NCBI GenBank assembly: GCA_017506865.1
Contig: JAFCMP010000548.1
Location: forward strand, 310,001 to 374,000
Direction of reading: 5' to 3'
DNA: 64,000 nucleotides
Origin: Tribonema minus
Taxonomy: Eukaryota; Sar; Xanthophyceae; Tribonematales; Tribonemataceae
Below are positions 1 to 10,729 of the stretch, piece by piece. The position numbers and the translations under genes were made by a program. Below the pieces are notes generated by a model. It ran no database searches. It saw only the letters and a program-made list of their open reading frames with translations, and was not told the origin of the DNA. Numbering within the stretch: position 1 is the stretch's first letter; each line of letters starts with the position of its first letter.

Positions 1-146
1 ATCAGCTCATGCACATCTCTGGAGAACGCGCCTAGCACATGCGATGAAGCCGGTTCTAGAATCCCCACCCCAGATGAAGAAGCAGGAGGTGTTGCTTTTT
101 CCAGCACTCTCTGATGCCGAGCGTTGCTGCTGCCCGCTCGCTGCAG

Positions 147-3100
147 GACTTTGCGGACGTCAACAACGTCGCTCGCTACCACGACCAGATCCGGCGCCAG
201 CTGGCGGACGTCCTCGTGCCGTGCGCGGGGCACGCCGTCGTGCTGTTCGATGAGCTGCAGAAGGTATGTATGTATGCATGTATATGACAAGGTTTGCAAG
301 GTACGCATACCGTGGTTTGCGAGCAGCTGATGCCCTACGTGGGGCACGCTGTCGTGCTGTTTGACGAGCTACAGAAGGTATGCATGTTTAGTTCATGACA
401 GGCGTGCAAGGCACTGCATACCTTGGTGTGCACGCAGCCGGCGGACCGTGCTGCTGGTGCTGTGAGCGGGGGGCACGACGCCGTGCTGGAGCTAGGGTAT
501 GTATGTTCTTTGAAGTATGCCTGACGCCATGTGCATACCGTGTGTTGCATGTGGAGACATTGTGCACGTGAGCTCCAGAGAGTATGCATGTAGGTATTTG
601 ATGAGCTGCAGAAGGTATGCATGCACCTGCCTCAAAAGTACATGAGGAGCCCGTACAGAGCGCATGGAGGTATGATGATGTGCTTGTATGTGTGTGCTGC
701 ATGCCCACAGCTTAAAGGTGGAGGTCAGCTTGATTTGCTGTCGAGCGAACCTGCAGAGGGCGGGCTGCCTGAGGCCAGGCCCTCACCACAGCCCTCATCT
801 ATCCTACAGCCATTTGTCTCAGCTCATGTGTCTCGGTTGCTTGCGCTGCAGGTGGCCCCAGGCACACTGAGCGTCCTCGAGCTGGCGCTAGACACCTGAC
901 CCTGAGTCTCCCCCCCTGTGCCCCCGCCCTCACCAACACCTTCATCACACCCCTTATTGTTGTAGGCCTACAACCATTGTTCTCAGCTTGTGTTCCTTGC
1001 TTGCTTGCACTGCAGGTGGCGCCCGGCACCCTGGATGTACTCGTCCCTGCTTTAGAGAATCGGCCCATGCTGACGCTGCCGCGCGGCCGCAGCTATATCT
1101 CCGTCGACTGCAGCAATGTGAGGCATCGGGCGTGATGATACGCGAGTCGCTGTTGCCTGTTCAGGCGCTTGCCGCAATGACCCGTTAGCACTGGTCGCAC
1201 TACTGATTTATTTAACGGCTTCATCGTAGACTACTACAGCATGTAGTGCCGTTATCTCCGTTGAGTGCAGCATCGTGAGGCCATGCAATGATGCTCAAGC
1301 AGTCTGAGCGTCATTTGGAATCAGACCTGCATGTGCAGAGGCAGCAGCGAGAACATTGAGCACTGGCCATTGTTCTCGCGCAGGAGGACAGTCTGCCTTA
1401 GTGCGTTGCCGGGTCAGGGTTGGGGTTGGAGTTTGGGTTAGGGAACAGGCTTAGGGTTAGGGTGTGTTAAGCGCTGTTGCTGCCGGGCGGCCGTGCGGCC
1501 GCAACGTCATCTCCGACAAGTGCAGCGACGTGAGGCGCTGCGATGATGCTCAGCCCGATTCAGCCCTACGCGTGGAGTAGGGAAGGCAGCAAGGAGATGA
1601 AGTGCCAGGCAGGCCATTGTCCTCACGCAGCGCGAACGGCAACAATTTGCGTTTGTGTCGCCGGGTCTGGTCTAGGGTTAGGGGCAAGGTCAACGTTATT
1701 CGCATTCAGGTTTGAGCTCAGTGAACGCCAGGGTCAGGGCGGGGGTCAGATTTAGGGTGAGGGTTGGCGTGTTGCACATGTTCACGGTGAGTAGCTCTCG
1801 AGCACCGGGCGTACTGTCGTCATTTTCTTCGCGTTGCTGCCGCACCCTGTGGCTTGCAAATGCACAGCGGCTGCCGCCGCGCTCCGTGCACGCGCGGCCC
1901 GACGCTCATGAATCGCCGCATCGCGATAGGGTTTGATTAGGGTCAGGATCAGGGCCCAGCACACGCTCGCTGCTACTGCATCAGCGCGCCGACATCTGTT
2001 TTCGTCGCGACCTGCTGAACGTTGCGTATGGCCAACATTCGTGCATCAGCGCTCATTCACTCCACGATGCCTACCCATTGCCACTCCTGCATGTGCCCCA
2101 AGTGTCGCTGCTGGTCCAACCAACGCCATGTGCATGTGGAACTCAATCAGGACTTTGAGTCGTTGTCGATTGGCACCATGTTGACACCCTGTGTCCTCTC
2201 AATGTGCCTTGCGAAGTATACATGACCAAGACTTTTGTGTCATCCTCGGTTAGTTGGGACCGTATTATCAACACCCTGCGCGTCGCTGCTGGGCCGGTGC
2301 GGCTGGTCGGCCGCCTCCCAACCCTAACCCTAACCCTAAGCAGCCGCTGGCGTTGATTGCTGGCAAGTCGGCAGTTCGCGACACCATGCTGGCAGGCACC
2401 CACCCGTCTGTCCCAACTTTCAGGAATGGTGCTGTCCTCTATTTGGCGACGTGTAGTCCGTCCCTGACGAAGCGACTGGGTTCTAGCATGCCGTCTGCAG
2501 GTACGCGTCCATTTCTGCGCGTGCCGCACGGTGCTGTTGATTTCCAGCAACGGCGCGGCGGCGGCGGCAGCAGCGCGCAACAACGCCCTGCCGCACGGGC
2601 AGTCCCATCTGTCCTGATGCCGTCGAACGCCGCCGATCACTGCACCAGTTGCTGCGTCATATGCAGTGTTCTCCCTGCGGATCTGTGGCTCACGTACCGC
2701 ATGCGCACTTCAATCTCTGTAAACAGTTGGTGGTGCTACTGGTGTCGGACATCGGCGCGGCGGCGGTGCGCGGCGCCATCCTGCCGTATGCGCGGCGCGA
2801 GGACGTGCCGCCGTCGGCCATCATGCCCGCAGTTCAGCGCGCGCTCGACCGACAGTGGAAGCACCTGAGCTTTGGCAAGGTGAGGGGGACGTCAACTACG
2901 TATTGGCAAACATAGCCTAGCCCACTTTCGAGCCCGCTGCTTCAACTTGAAGTTTGAAGTTGAAGAAGTTGAGAATGTGGCGCCCCGCCGTCGGGCATCA
3001 TGCCCGCCGTGCAGCGCGCGCTCGATTGCCAATGGCAGCACCTCAGCTTTGGCAAGGTGACTGGAGTGTCACATGGTGCATGTACATAGAAACACTTCAA

Positions 3101-6100
3101 GTGTGCCTTCTGACCCGCATCCTCAACTTGAATTTTGTCATTTAAGTTGGGGACGTGCCGCCCACAGTGATCATGCCAGCCGTCCAGCGCCAGTGGAAAC
3201 ACCTGAGCTCCGGCAAGGCGAGAGGCTGTCATAACATCCATGAAACGTGTACACACTGCAAGCGTGACTGTGATTCCTGTGCCGTACAAGTTGAAGGACT
3301 TCCGAACACGAAAGCCCACCGCCATCATACTCACCGTGCAGCGCACGCTCAACCGCCAGTGGAGGCGTTTGCGCTTAGGCAAGGCGAGTCCATCTCTGGA
3401 ACTGCAGACAAGTTGTTGAAGCTGTAGACTGGGGGGGGGCTTTTTTTTAGTGTTGATCTTGAAGTTTTGTGCGTTTTATTAACGCTGTGGCACTGTGAGT
3501 CGCGTCTGGAATTACACATCACGACACTGTATTATGCCTGCCTTCACACAACTGCAAAAACTTGAGCTGCAGCAAGCCGAGACCATTTGACGTGCTCAAC
3601 AACGACGCTGCCACCATGCGTGCGGTCCTCCAACTTCAACAGTTGACGCGCGCCCGTCATGTTGACAGGTGCGCCATGTCCACCATGCGTAGGGCAGTGA
3701 TTTGAAAGGCACCTGAATGCCATATGCACAGACGTACACACCGTGGGTGCGCACGCAGGTGGCGGACCGTGCCTACCAGAGACTCCTGATAGGATGTCGT
3801 TCACCCGTCGGCTCACACGTCGAGAAGAGAGGTCAAGGACCGTGTTAAGCGCCTGCGCCTGCGTGCGATCACATGCTCACCGCGCATGGGCCTTACACTG
3901 CCGCGCAGCGCAGCAGCCTCCTGCATGCGCCCCGCACCCCCGCTTCGCCTCCCGCGCGTGCAGGTGGTCGACTGGGTCATACCCTACCTACCCATGCTGC
4001 GCCAGGAGGTGTACGAGGTGCTGCTGCTACGGTCAGAGTTGAAATTAGGGTTAGAATGAACCCTGCACCCGAGAATCAGACGATAGAGCGCCACACACGT
4101 TGCAGGTCTCACGACGCAACCCCCTTCCCCGCGCGCACAGGTGGTCGACTGGGTCATACCCTACCTACCCATGCGGCGCCAGGAAGTGTACGAGGTTCTA
4201 CTGCTCAAGTGGCGCGAGCTCGAGTCGCAGCTGCTGGAGCTGCGCATGGCGGCAGCGCTCCTTGTAACCGAGGCGCTCACGTGGGAGCTCACGGGGCGCG
4301 CGTATGTCGCGTACGGGCAGTTCACGTACCGCGCACCGCAACTGTCAGCAGGTGACGCTCCACACACCTTGAAACAGGCGATGACGGAGCCCGCTGCGCG
4401 TTAAGGTCGTGCTCTTCAAAACTTGAGCTTGAGCTTATTCGACGCCAGGAGCTCACAGGGCGCGCGTACGTTACGTCGCGTATGGGCAGTTCACGTACCG
4501 CGCGCCGCAACTTGTCAGCAGGTGACGCTCCACACAACTTCAAACTCACACTTAAACTTGAACTGAAGTTTGAATTTGAACTAGCCTGTTGTAACGGGGC
4601 GCGTGCATGTCGCGTACGGGCAGTTCACACCGCGCGCCGCAACTGTCAGCAGGTGACGCTCTTTGCTCAACTTCAATTCGGATATTGCACTAGCGTTCAG
4701 AGTAGCCGGGCGCGCGTGCGTCGCATGCGCGCAGTTCACGTACCACATGCCAGGGCCACCGGCAGGTGACGCTCTCTGAACACCTCCAAGTTGAGTTTGC
4801 ACTCGCCTTGAGAGTTTGCCGGGCGCGTGTACGTCGCCTGTGGGCAGTTCACGTACCGCGCGCTGCAACCGCCATCAGGCGACGCTCTACACGCCTTGAA
4901 GCAGGTGCTGACGGGGCCCATGCTGCTCACCACTTGAACTTGCACTTGTTTGACGTCAGGAGCTCACAGGGATGGTATGAGAGGCTCATAGGGCGCGTAC
5001 GCTGCTTCTGGGCTGGCTCCGCAACAAGCCAGCCGTAGGCACCGCGCCGTGCCGCAGCTCGCAGATGCTCAAGGCACACTGCATATGAGCGCTTGACGCC
5101 CACGCCTGCTGAGCACTGCCTCTGCACAGCGCCGCAGGGACGGAATCTTGCAGGGTGCAAGGCGCGGCGGCGTCATGCAGCCGCGCTGCGGAAATGCCGA
5201 CAAGTGCTTGCCATGCCTTTTTCGCCCCTCACTGCGCGGAACAGCCCCCTGGAGTGAGAAATGGAGGGTTTGCCGTCTTGTCGAAGTGACGCGGTACACA
5301 GTGCTCTACCACGCCCTCTATCGAAACGCCCCCCCCCCCCCCCCCCCCCCCCCCGTCCCCCCCGCCTCTGACCTCCTTATCGCTTTCACCGTGCCCGCAG
5401 GGGGCCCCCAGGGCGCCGCCGCGGGGCAGTTACAGGGGACCCCCGTCGGCGAGTCGCCGCCGCGCATGACGCACGTGTTCTCGGTCTACGGTGCGCGCGT
5501 AGAGAGCAGCGGCGCAGGGCCTATAGAGTACCTCAGGGGGCTGTTCATGAGGATTGACGCCAGCGGCAGGTCGCAGGTGTGTGTCTGTGTCTGTGTATTT
5601 GTTTTGGGTTAGGGTTAGGGTTTAGATACGGGGGAGGGTTGGGGTAAGGGCTTTTGGTGATGCTTCGCAGCAACTACGCTGCGATGGCTGATGAAACAGT
5701 ACCTCAGGGGGCTGTTAATGAGGATCGACACCAGCGGCAGATCGCAGGTGCGCGTTGTTAGGGGGGTTAGGGTTGGGGGTAGGCTTCCATGTTAAAAGAG
5801 TCAGGGTTTAGGTTAGGGTTAGGGTCAGGGTTAGCGGTGGCGCATGGAAGACGAGCGACCCTGCTACCTTCGGAGTGCGTGCCGGCGAGCGCGGCGCGCG
5901 CGCGCGTGCGTTTTCGGGGTTAGTTTCAGGGTTTAGATACGGGGTAGGGGTAAGGGCTTTTTGATGATGCTCCGCAGCAACTACGCTGCGAGCGCCGATG
6001 AAAAAGTACCCCAGGGGACCATTCATCGACGCTGGCGGCGGGTTGCAGGTGCGCCGCGCGCGTGTTTCTAGGGCGGAGTTAGGGTTAGGTCGAGATGGGT

Positions 6101-8241
6101 TTGCGTTAGGGTTAGGGTTAGGGTTAGGGTGAGGGTTAGCCATCGCGCAGCAGCGTGCCCGCAGTGCCGGCCGTGTGCGCCCTTCATGCATTCTCGAAGC
6201 GCGCCCGCAGCTGCTCCTGCGGCCGTCCCCGCCCGCGCCGTTTGGATTGAAGCCAGCGCCTCTCGCAACGTCCATGACAGCTTCGAGTTGAAGTTCAGAG
6301 CGCGAGCGCCACTGTGTTCTCAGCCTGTGCGGCGGTGGAACTGTGTCAGCCTCGCGCCGCCATCAGTGCAGCTGGCGGAGAGCTGTGCCCGCCCTCTGTT
6401 CAGTCCCGCGCCCCCGCCCCTGTTGCACCTGTTGACCAGCATCGCTTCAGGCACAAACGATGGCTTCAAATGAGCCCAGATGGTTTCAAACTACATTGCT
6501 AAACCAGGGTGACTGAGTGAGCCGCGAAATCCGGCACAGTCCTGCGCTCCCGCCCCACACTGTTGCACCTATTGTTTCTCCCCGCTGAAGGCGCGCGTGG
6601 CTTCCAGAAGGCCACCACACGGTTTGAAACTCACTGTCATGTCTTCATCCTGTGCAGAATCACACCTCAGCCAAACACAAGCAAGTTGCCCTTCCGAAAT
6701 CGTATTCTAATGCTTCCTAGCACAGGATGGGATGCACACGCAGCTGGCCGGCCTCGTGTGCACTTGCGTTTGCCCTCTTGAACTTGCACTTGGGAACTCG
6801 CAGCAGCAGTTGAATCACCTATGGCTAAAATGTGCGTGGCGCAGGATGTCATACACGTGCAGCTGGTGGACCTCATGCGCTTTCGCCCTGTTGAAGTAGC
6901 ACTTGAACTTGCAGCAGTCGAACTCACCTATGCTTCAATGTGCGTGGCGCAGGACGTCATACACGCGCAGCTGGTGGACCTCGGGCCGGAGCGAGTCGCG
7001 GAGCTGCACTGGTGCCCCCAGGGGTACGCAGCAGGGCTCAGCCGCGAGCAGCTCAACAGCCACGTTGCCGTACAGGTGCGTATGGTGTTCAAAGCGTGGT
7101 TGAGCACTGTGTCGTCGTGCGCATCATTGGCTAGACTAACTGACTTCAACCATGATAGTCTCGGTCTAGTGATGATGAAGGTGCAGCAGGGCTCAGCCGC
7201 GAGCAGCTCAACAGCCATGCCGCCGTACTGGTGCGCGTGCTGGTTGGGCGTATATCGTCTTCACCTCGAAGCTCCAAGAGCAACAACACCAAATTGCCCA
7301 GAGCAGCCCGGTGTTGTTGTTTGTTTACTTGTGCCCGAGCCAGAGCCGCACCGTTCACGTCGCACGCGCGCAGGGCTACACGCTGGCGGTGCGCGCGTCG
7401 CTGCAGCAAAACACGTGTACAGAAGTGGTAGCAGTATTGTGTGCATACGGTCTTTGCGACGGAGCGCAACCTGGTGTTCATGTGTGTTCAACGTTGCCTG
7501 AGATAAAGCCGCACCGTTCACTTCACGTTGCACATATCGTTCACATTTGTTCGCACGCCTTACGCAGAGGCCTCTGCAGTACATCTCTTGTAGAGAAGAG
7601 TAGGCGGCATTCTGCGTTTTGCAGCTTCTGCAGCGCAGCAACCTGGTGTTTCTGTGTGATTTGCTATCGTCTGAGCCGGAGCCGCACAATTCACGTTGCT
7701 CGCGCGCAGGACTGCCCGCTGGTGGTGCGCGCGCCGCTGCAGCAAATGACTTGCAAAAAGCGTTAGCAGCGCTGTGAGCGCATGGTCTTCTGCGACGGAG
7801 CAAATTGTTGTTGTTGTGTGTCTACTGACGCCTGCGATGATGCAGCACTGTTCGCGTTACCTTGCATGGGCGCAGGACTGCACGCTGGCGGTGCGCGCGC
7901 TGCTGCAGCGCGCGCCCGCCGCGCCGCGCGTGCTCGAGGCGCCCATCGTGCAGGAGGATTTCGGCGAGGCGGAAGAGGGGGGCGCAGCGGGGGGGTACGC
8001 CGCGCCGCCCGACGGTGTCGCACAGCAGCAGCCGCAGCAGCCGCAGCGGCAGGAGCAGCAGCGGCCGCAGCAGCAGCAGTCGCCGCCGCCGCTGCCGCTG
8101 CAGCAGCAGCAGCAGCAGTCTCTGCCGCAGGAGCAGCAGGAGCGTGATTATCGCCCGCAGCAGCAGCAGCAGCAGCAGCAGCAGTCTTGTGCCGCCGACG
8201 AGTGCGAAGCGCCAGCGCCGCCGCCCGACCGGCCCCCATGA
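147..8241 (+). CDS. Torsin-like AAA+ ATPase, 3' part of gene
   Basis: Seven exons join in phase: 147-263, 1016-1117, 2727-2879, 4141-4351, 5401-5576, 6953-7075 and 7876-8241 (415 residues, stop TGA). The first visible exon ends in a Walker B-like strand, VVLFDELQK; the second begins VAPGTLDVLVPAL; the third has a sensor-1-like strand LLVSDIG followed by a YARREDVP stretch; the fourth has VIPYLPMRRQEVYEVLL. The order and spacing fit torsins and the C-terminal AAA+ module of ClpB-type proteins, which remodel proteins or membranes, torsins in the ER/nuclear envelope lumen. The Walker A region must lie left of the window. The last exon encodes a long Gln/Pro tail unlike the family. Every intron carries junction echoes of the flanking exons. 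Chaperone versus torsin function is inferred. Confidence 0.75.
264..620 (+). repeat. Downstream junction echoes of exon 147-263
   Basis: After the real donor at 264 the intron repeats the exon end plus donor. The best copy, 324-377, reads QLMPYVGHAVVLFDELQK and is followed by GTATGC. A decayed copy lies at about 441-495 and a short one at 595-613 again ends in the GAGCTGCAGAAG block followed by GTATGC. Spacing is about 115 bp. Confidence 0.8.
790..1015 (+). repeat. Upstream junction echo of exon 1016-1117
   Basis: The stretch 790-899 resembles 960-1065, including the intron flank and the acceptor. At 852 a CAG acceptor is followed by codons for VAPGTLSVLELALDT and then a stop. The real exon starts 164 bp later at 1016 with VAPGTLDVLVPAL. 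The echo therefore carries acceptor plus exon beginning only. Confidence 0.8.
1118..1560 (+). repeat. Downstream junction echoes of exon 1016-1117, with TTAGGG-like tracts
   Basis: Around 1240-1280 and 1495-1545 the end of the preceding exon (ATCTCCGTCGACTGCAGC) recurs with substitutions, each followed by GTGAGGC. Between them, at about 1425-1470, lie TTAGGG-like units. Similar units recur at 1670-1770 and 1925-1955. Confidence 0.65.
2319..2340 (+). repeat. CCCTAA interstitial telomere-like tract
   Basis: Three perfect CCCTAA units lie in the 3' half of the intron 1118-2726. The 5' half of the same intron holds the complementary TTAGGG-like units near 1430-1470 and 1740-1770. Confidence 0.8.
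2880..3580 (+). repeat. Four downstream junction echoes of exon 2727-2879
   Basis: Copies of the exon end (IMPAVQRALDRQWKHLSFGK) finish at about 3056, 3217, 3383 and 3576. The base pairs at the donor position read GTGACT, GCGAGA, GCGAGT and CCGAGA, against the real GTGAGG at 2880. Sequence identity also falls with distance. Spacing is 160-190 bp. Confidence 0.85.
3740..4140 (+). repeat. Upstream junction echoes of exon 4141-4351
   Basis: At 3964 an acceptor CAG is followed by the same exon start, VVDWVIPYLPM, with few changes through about 4030, 177 bp before the real exon. A weaker acceptor-plus-start copy lies near 3758 (GTGGCGGACCGTGCC). Confidence 0.8.
4352..5040 (+). repeat. Five downstream junction echoes of exon 4141-4351
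   Basis: The exon end, ELTGRAYVAYGQFTYRAPQL, recurs ending at about 4521, 4652, 4765 and 4878, with a fifth very decayed copy at 4960-5030. Three copies keep GTGACGCTC at the donor and the fourth has GCGACGCTC. Spacing is 170, 131, 113 and 113 bp. Short stretches of opposite-strand reading in this region are shadows. Confidence 0.87.
5577..6060 (+). repeat. Two downstream junction echoes of exon 5401-5576
   Basis: Copies of YLRGLFMRIDASGRSQ lie at 5698-5747 and 6004-6048, each followed by GTGCGC. Each is preceded by the same intronic block (GCAACTACGCTGCGA) and separated by TTAGGG-rich sequence, so the unit here is about 300 bp. Confidence 0.85.
6071..6140 (+). repeat. TTAGGG interstitial telomere-like tract
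   Basis: Four perfect TTAGGG units run at 6107-6131 with degenerate units on both sides. Similar units lie at 5606-5625 and 5806-5835. All are in the 5' half of the intron 5577-6952 and in sense orientation. Confidence 0.8.
6720..6952 (+). repeat. Upstream junction echoes of exon 6953-7075
   Basis: Acceptor plus exon start (DVIHAQLVDL) recurs at 6845 as DVIHVQLVDL and at 6726 in a more changed form. Spacing is 108 and 119 bp. The pre-acceptor flank (GAACTTGCA..ATGTGCGTGGCGCAG) is copied too. Confidence 0.82.
7076..7235 (+). repeat. Downstream junction echo of exon 6953-7075
   Basis: The exon end (GLSREQLNSHVAVQ) recurs at about 7183-7230 as CAGGGCTCAGCCGCGAGCAG and so on, followed by GTGCGC, 155 bp after the real junction. 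Confidence 0.8.
7374..7875 (+). repeat. Upstream junction echoes of exon 7876-8241
   Basis: Acceptor plus exon start (DCTLAVRALLQ) recurs at 7710 (DCPLVVRAPLQQ) and 7374 (GYTLAVRASLQQ). The distances are 166 and 336 bp, so a third, nearly erased copy is expected near 7542, where only fragments of the flank remain. Confidence 0.82.
8022..8190 (+). repeat. CAG-rich polyglutamine tract in torsin-like gene
   Basis: CAG/CAA and CCG codons encode several Gln runs mixed with Pro (runs of 6-9 Q) within the last exon, near the C-terminus. The antisense reads as poly-Leu and is a shadow. Confidence 0.9.
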
Positions 8242-8257
8242 TACTGGCTGCTGTCTC

Positions 8258-8263
8258 AATAAA
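8258..8263 (+). terminator. AATAAA polyadenylation signal
   Basis: AATAAA lies 17 bases after the stop codon of the torsin-like gene and is the only such signal near it. A 3' UTR this short is unusual but possible. Confidence 0.45.
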
Positions 8264-8264
8264 A

Positions 8265-10729
8265 GAAGGCACGACAAATTTACCGCGTCATGCGGCACTG
8301 TTCTATTGCTGCACAAGATATGCTGCCGCGCTCACTTCCGCTGCTAGTCATGCGCTATTGCCATTGCCAGGGCCAAAACTGCCGCATTTTCATCTGCTGC
8401 TGTTTTGACGAGGTTTCGCCACCCATTTTAAGGGAGCGGATCACTCACAATCATGCATGAAACTGCATGTGCCGGTGCAGCAGCTCTTTGTACATGACCA
8501 CGCAGCATTCAGCTTGAGCTTTCAACCATGGCTAGGCGGAATACTCAGCAGCCCTAATTGGCGGGCAGGCTGACCATAACAACCACTGCATCGCATGTTG
8601 TTGCCCCTGGAAGCACTCGTAGCCAGTGGCTGGAGGTGCACAGAAGCAATCTTGGTCAAGATGCGAATGCCTTGTCGCAGAGAGTCTCCATGCATGCAGA
8701 GGTCACCCTGAATGACACAACCATCTCCTTGTACTTGTGGATCGGAACTTTCATTCGTTGTGCTTCAATTCCCTACATACTTGGTGCTCATATCCTATGC
8801 ACCCACCAACCTGTGCACTGACCCAGACCGCATTGCGCCCCAACAGCTTGGGCACAGCTGCAGCATGACAGCCCCCAGCATTTTTGCCTGCGCGTGTGTT
8901 GTCACCAATGTGACTCACCATGTGCGGGTGTCGTCGCCATTTGCGCGCAATCACAAGATGGCCAGCGACCTTCTTACTGTGAATCCCTACATGGTTGTTT
9001 TCAGCGCCCTAAAGCGCGTCGGTCGACAAGTGCCATGTGATGCTCGGCATACACAGCGGAGAGGGGCTCAGTTTGATGCAAGAATCAGCTGACAGGTGCG
9101 CAACAACAGCGCACAGCAAGTATTCCATGGTATGAAACGTGGTTATTGTGTGATCGACGCTGGGCGGTGATGAGAATGAACTAATGCGCAATGCAGTGCC
9201 TCGCGTCTGAGTGCATATTGCAATTGCTGGTGGCCAATGCTGTATGACACCGAGGTTAAGCATTGTGCACTGCGTCAGAACTGTACCATGACAACCACCA
9301 CATGCACTTTAAAGGCATACGGACGACTGAGCTGAGATGACAGGATACAAGCATTGCTTGCAGAGCAGACGTATTTATAACAGCATTACCAGTCAACTGC
9401 GATATCGCACTTCAAAGCAAGCCGAACAGGCAACGGACAAAGCTCTAAAGGCGGCAACAACGCGAATGCACACAGTACATATAGTGTAGCACCGTGCAGC
9501 CCCGCGTGGTGTACTCACAGGAAACAGGCCGGGGGGGGGGGGGGCAAACAGACGCGATCGGGCACCTAGCACAGTGATGCACGGATGGTGGTGATGATCA
9601 ACAGGTGGTAACTGAGCCTGTGACCACTCTGCAGCCACCGCGCACAATTGCTGTGACACGGCAGCGTAGGCGCAACAAGTTGCGGGGAGGTCACACGCAA
9701 CGGGGGGGGGGGGGAAGCGCAAAACACGCGTGGAAGGGGGCTCTATGCAAGGAAGGAAGAAGGGGAGCAGGGGGGCTGTGACCGCGGCAGCGGTCGCGCC
9801 CAACTACTTGCGCACGTATGCGTGGCAAGGGGGGGAGGGGGGAGGCAGGGGACGTAGAGCGCAATGCGTTCAAGGCACGGGGGCCGCCCGGGGGGGGGGG
9901 GGGGGGGTATCCAGGCATCACAGGGAACCGCGTGTGACGCTAACCCTAACCCTAGTCCTAAGTGTGCCATTCCGTCCCTCGTATGTTCCCCATCCTCACG
10001 GTTCCGGCGCACACAGACCCTGCCGCCGCCGCGGCTGGACACGACATGCGGCTGTGAAGCGCTACATGACAGTGCGCCGAGTGTACTGTAATGGCAAAGG
10101 CCTGACCGCAGCGGCGGCGGCAGGCGTAAAGGAGGGGAAAGCGCGCGCGCGCGCGCAGCGCAGGGGCGCAATGGGCGGCTGCGGTGCGGCACGGAAGGCG
10201 GCAACGCCACGGCGCAGCGCCGATGCTAGGTGCAGAGCACGCATCGGGCGTGTTGCGACCGGCGCACGCGTGCACTGGTGCCTGGCGCGGATGTGGCGTG
10301 GTTGATGTAGAAGTACGCAGTGTTCCACGTGTAAGAGTCTTGAACAGGGTAGTGGTGGTGGTGTGTGCGTGGGGGGGGGGAAGAGCTGGGCACCCGTGCC
10401 GCAACCGCCGCGGTACGAGCCCAAGGGGAACCAGCTGCCCCGCACGCACACTTTAGTCATGACGATGCAAAGGCCACAATGTGTTTGCCGACATGATGTG
10501 AAGAAGTGGTGTCACCGCTATCGCCCTGCGCGCGGCACCACCAAAGGCACCGCTGCGGTTGCGGCCGCCGCCGCCGCCGCCGCCGCAGCAGCAGCAGCAG
10601 ACGAGACCGTCGCCAAACTGGGGTGCAGGTGCCGCGGCTGCCACCGCGCAGCACCTTCCACCGAAACAATGCGCTGCTGCGACGTCGCTGCGTCCGCCGC
10701 CGCCGCTGCCGCCGCCGCTGCCGCCGCCT
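8265..10729. other. No supported gene
   Basis: No convincing exon seen. Right of 9530 there are poly-G runs (9531-9543, 9702-9713, 9890-9907, 10371-10379), which are poly-C on the minus strand like the pyrimidine tracts before minus-strand acceptors elsewhere. I could not find exons after them. An alternating GC stretch at about 10141-10158 could adopt Z-DNA. CCCTAA-like units lie at 9940-9960. Confidence 0.5.

Noticed and set aside
8022-8190. CRISPR-like regular repeat
   Set aside because: Triplet CAG repeat in a coding exon of a eukaryotic gene, no spacers.
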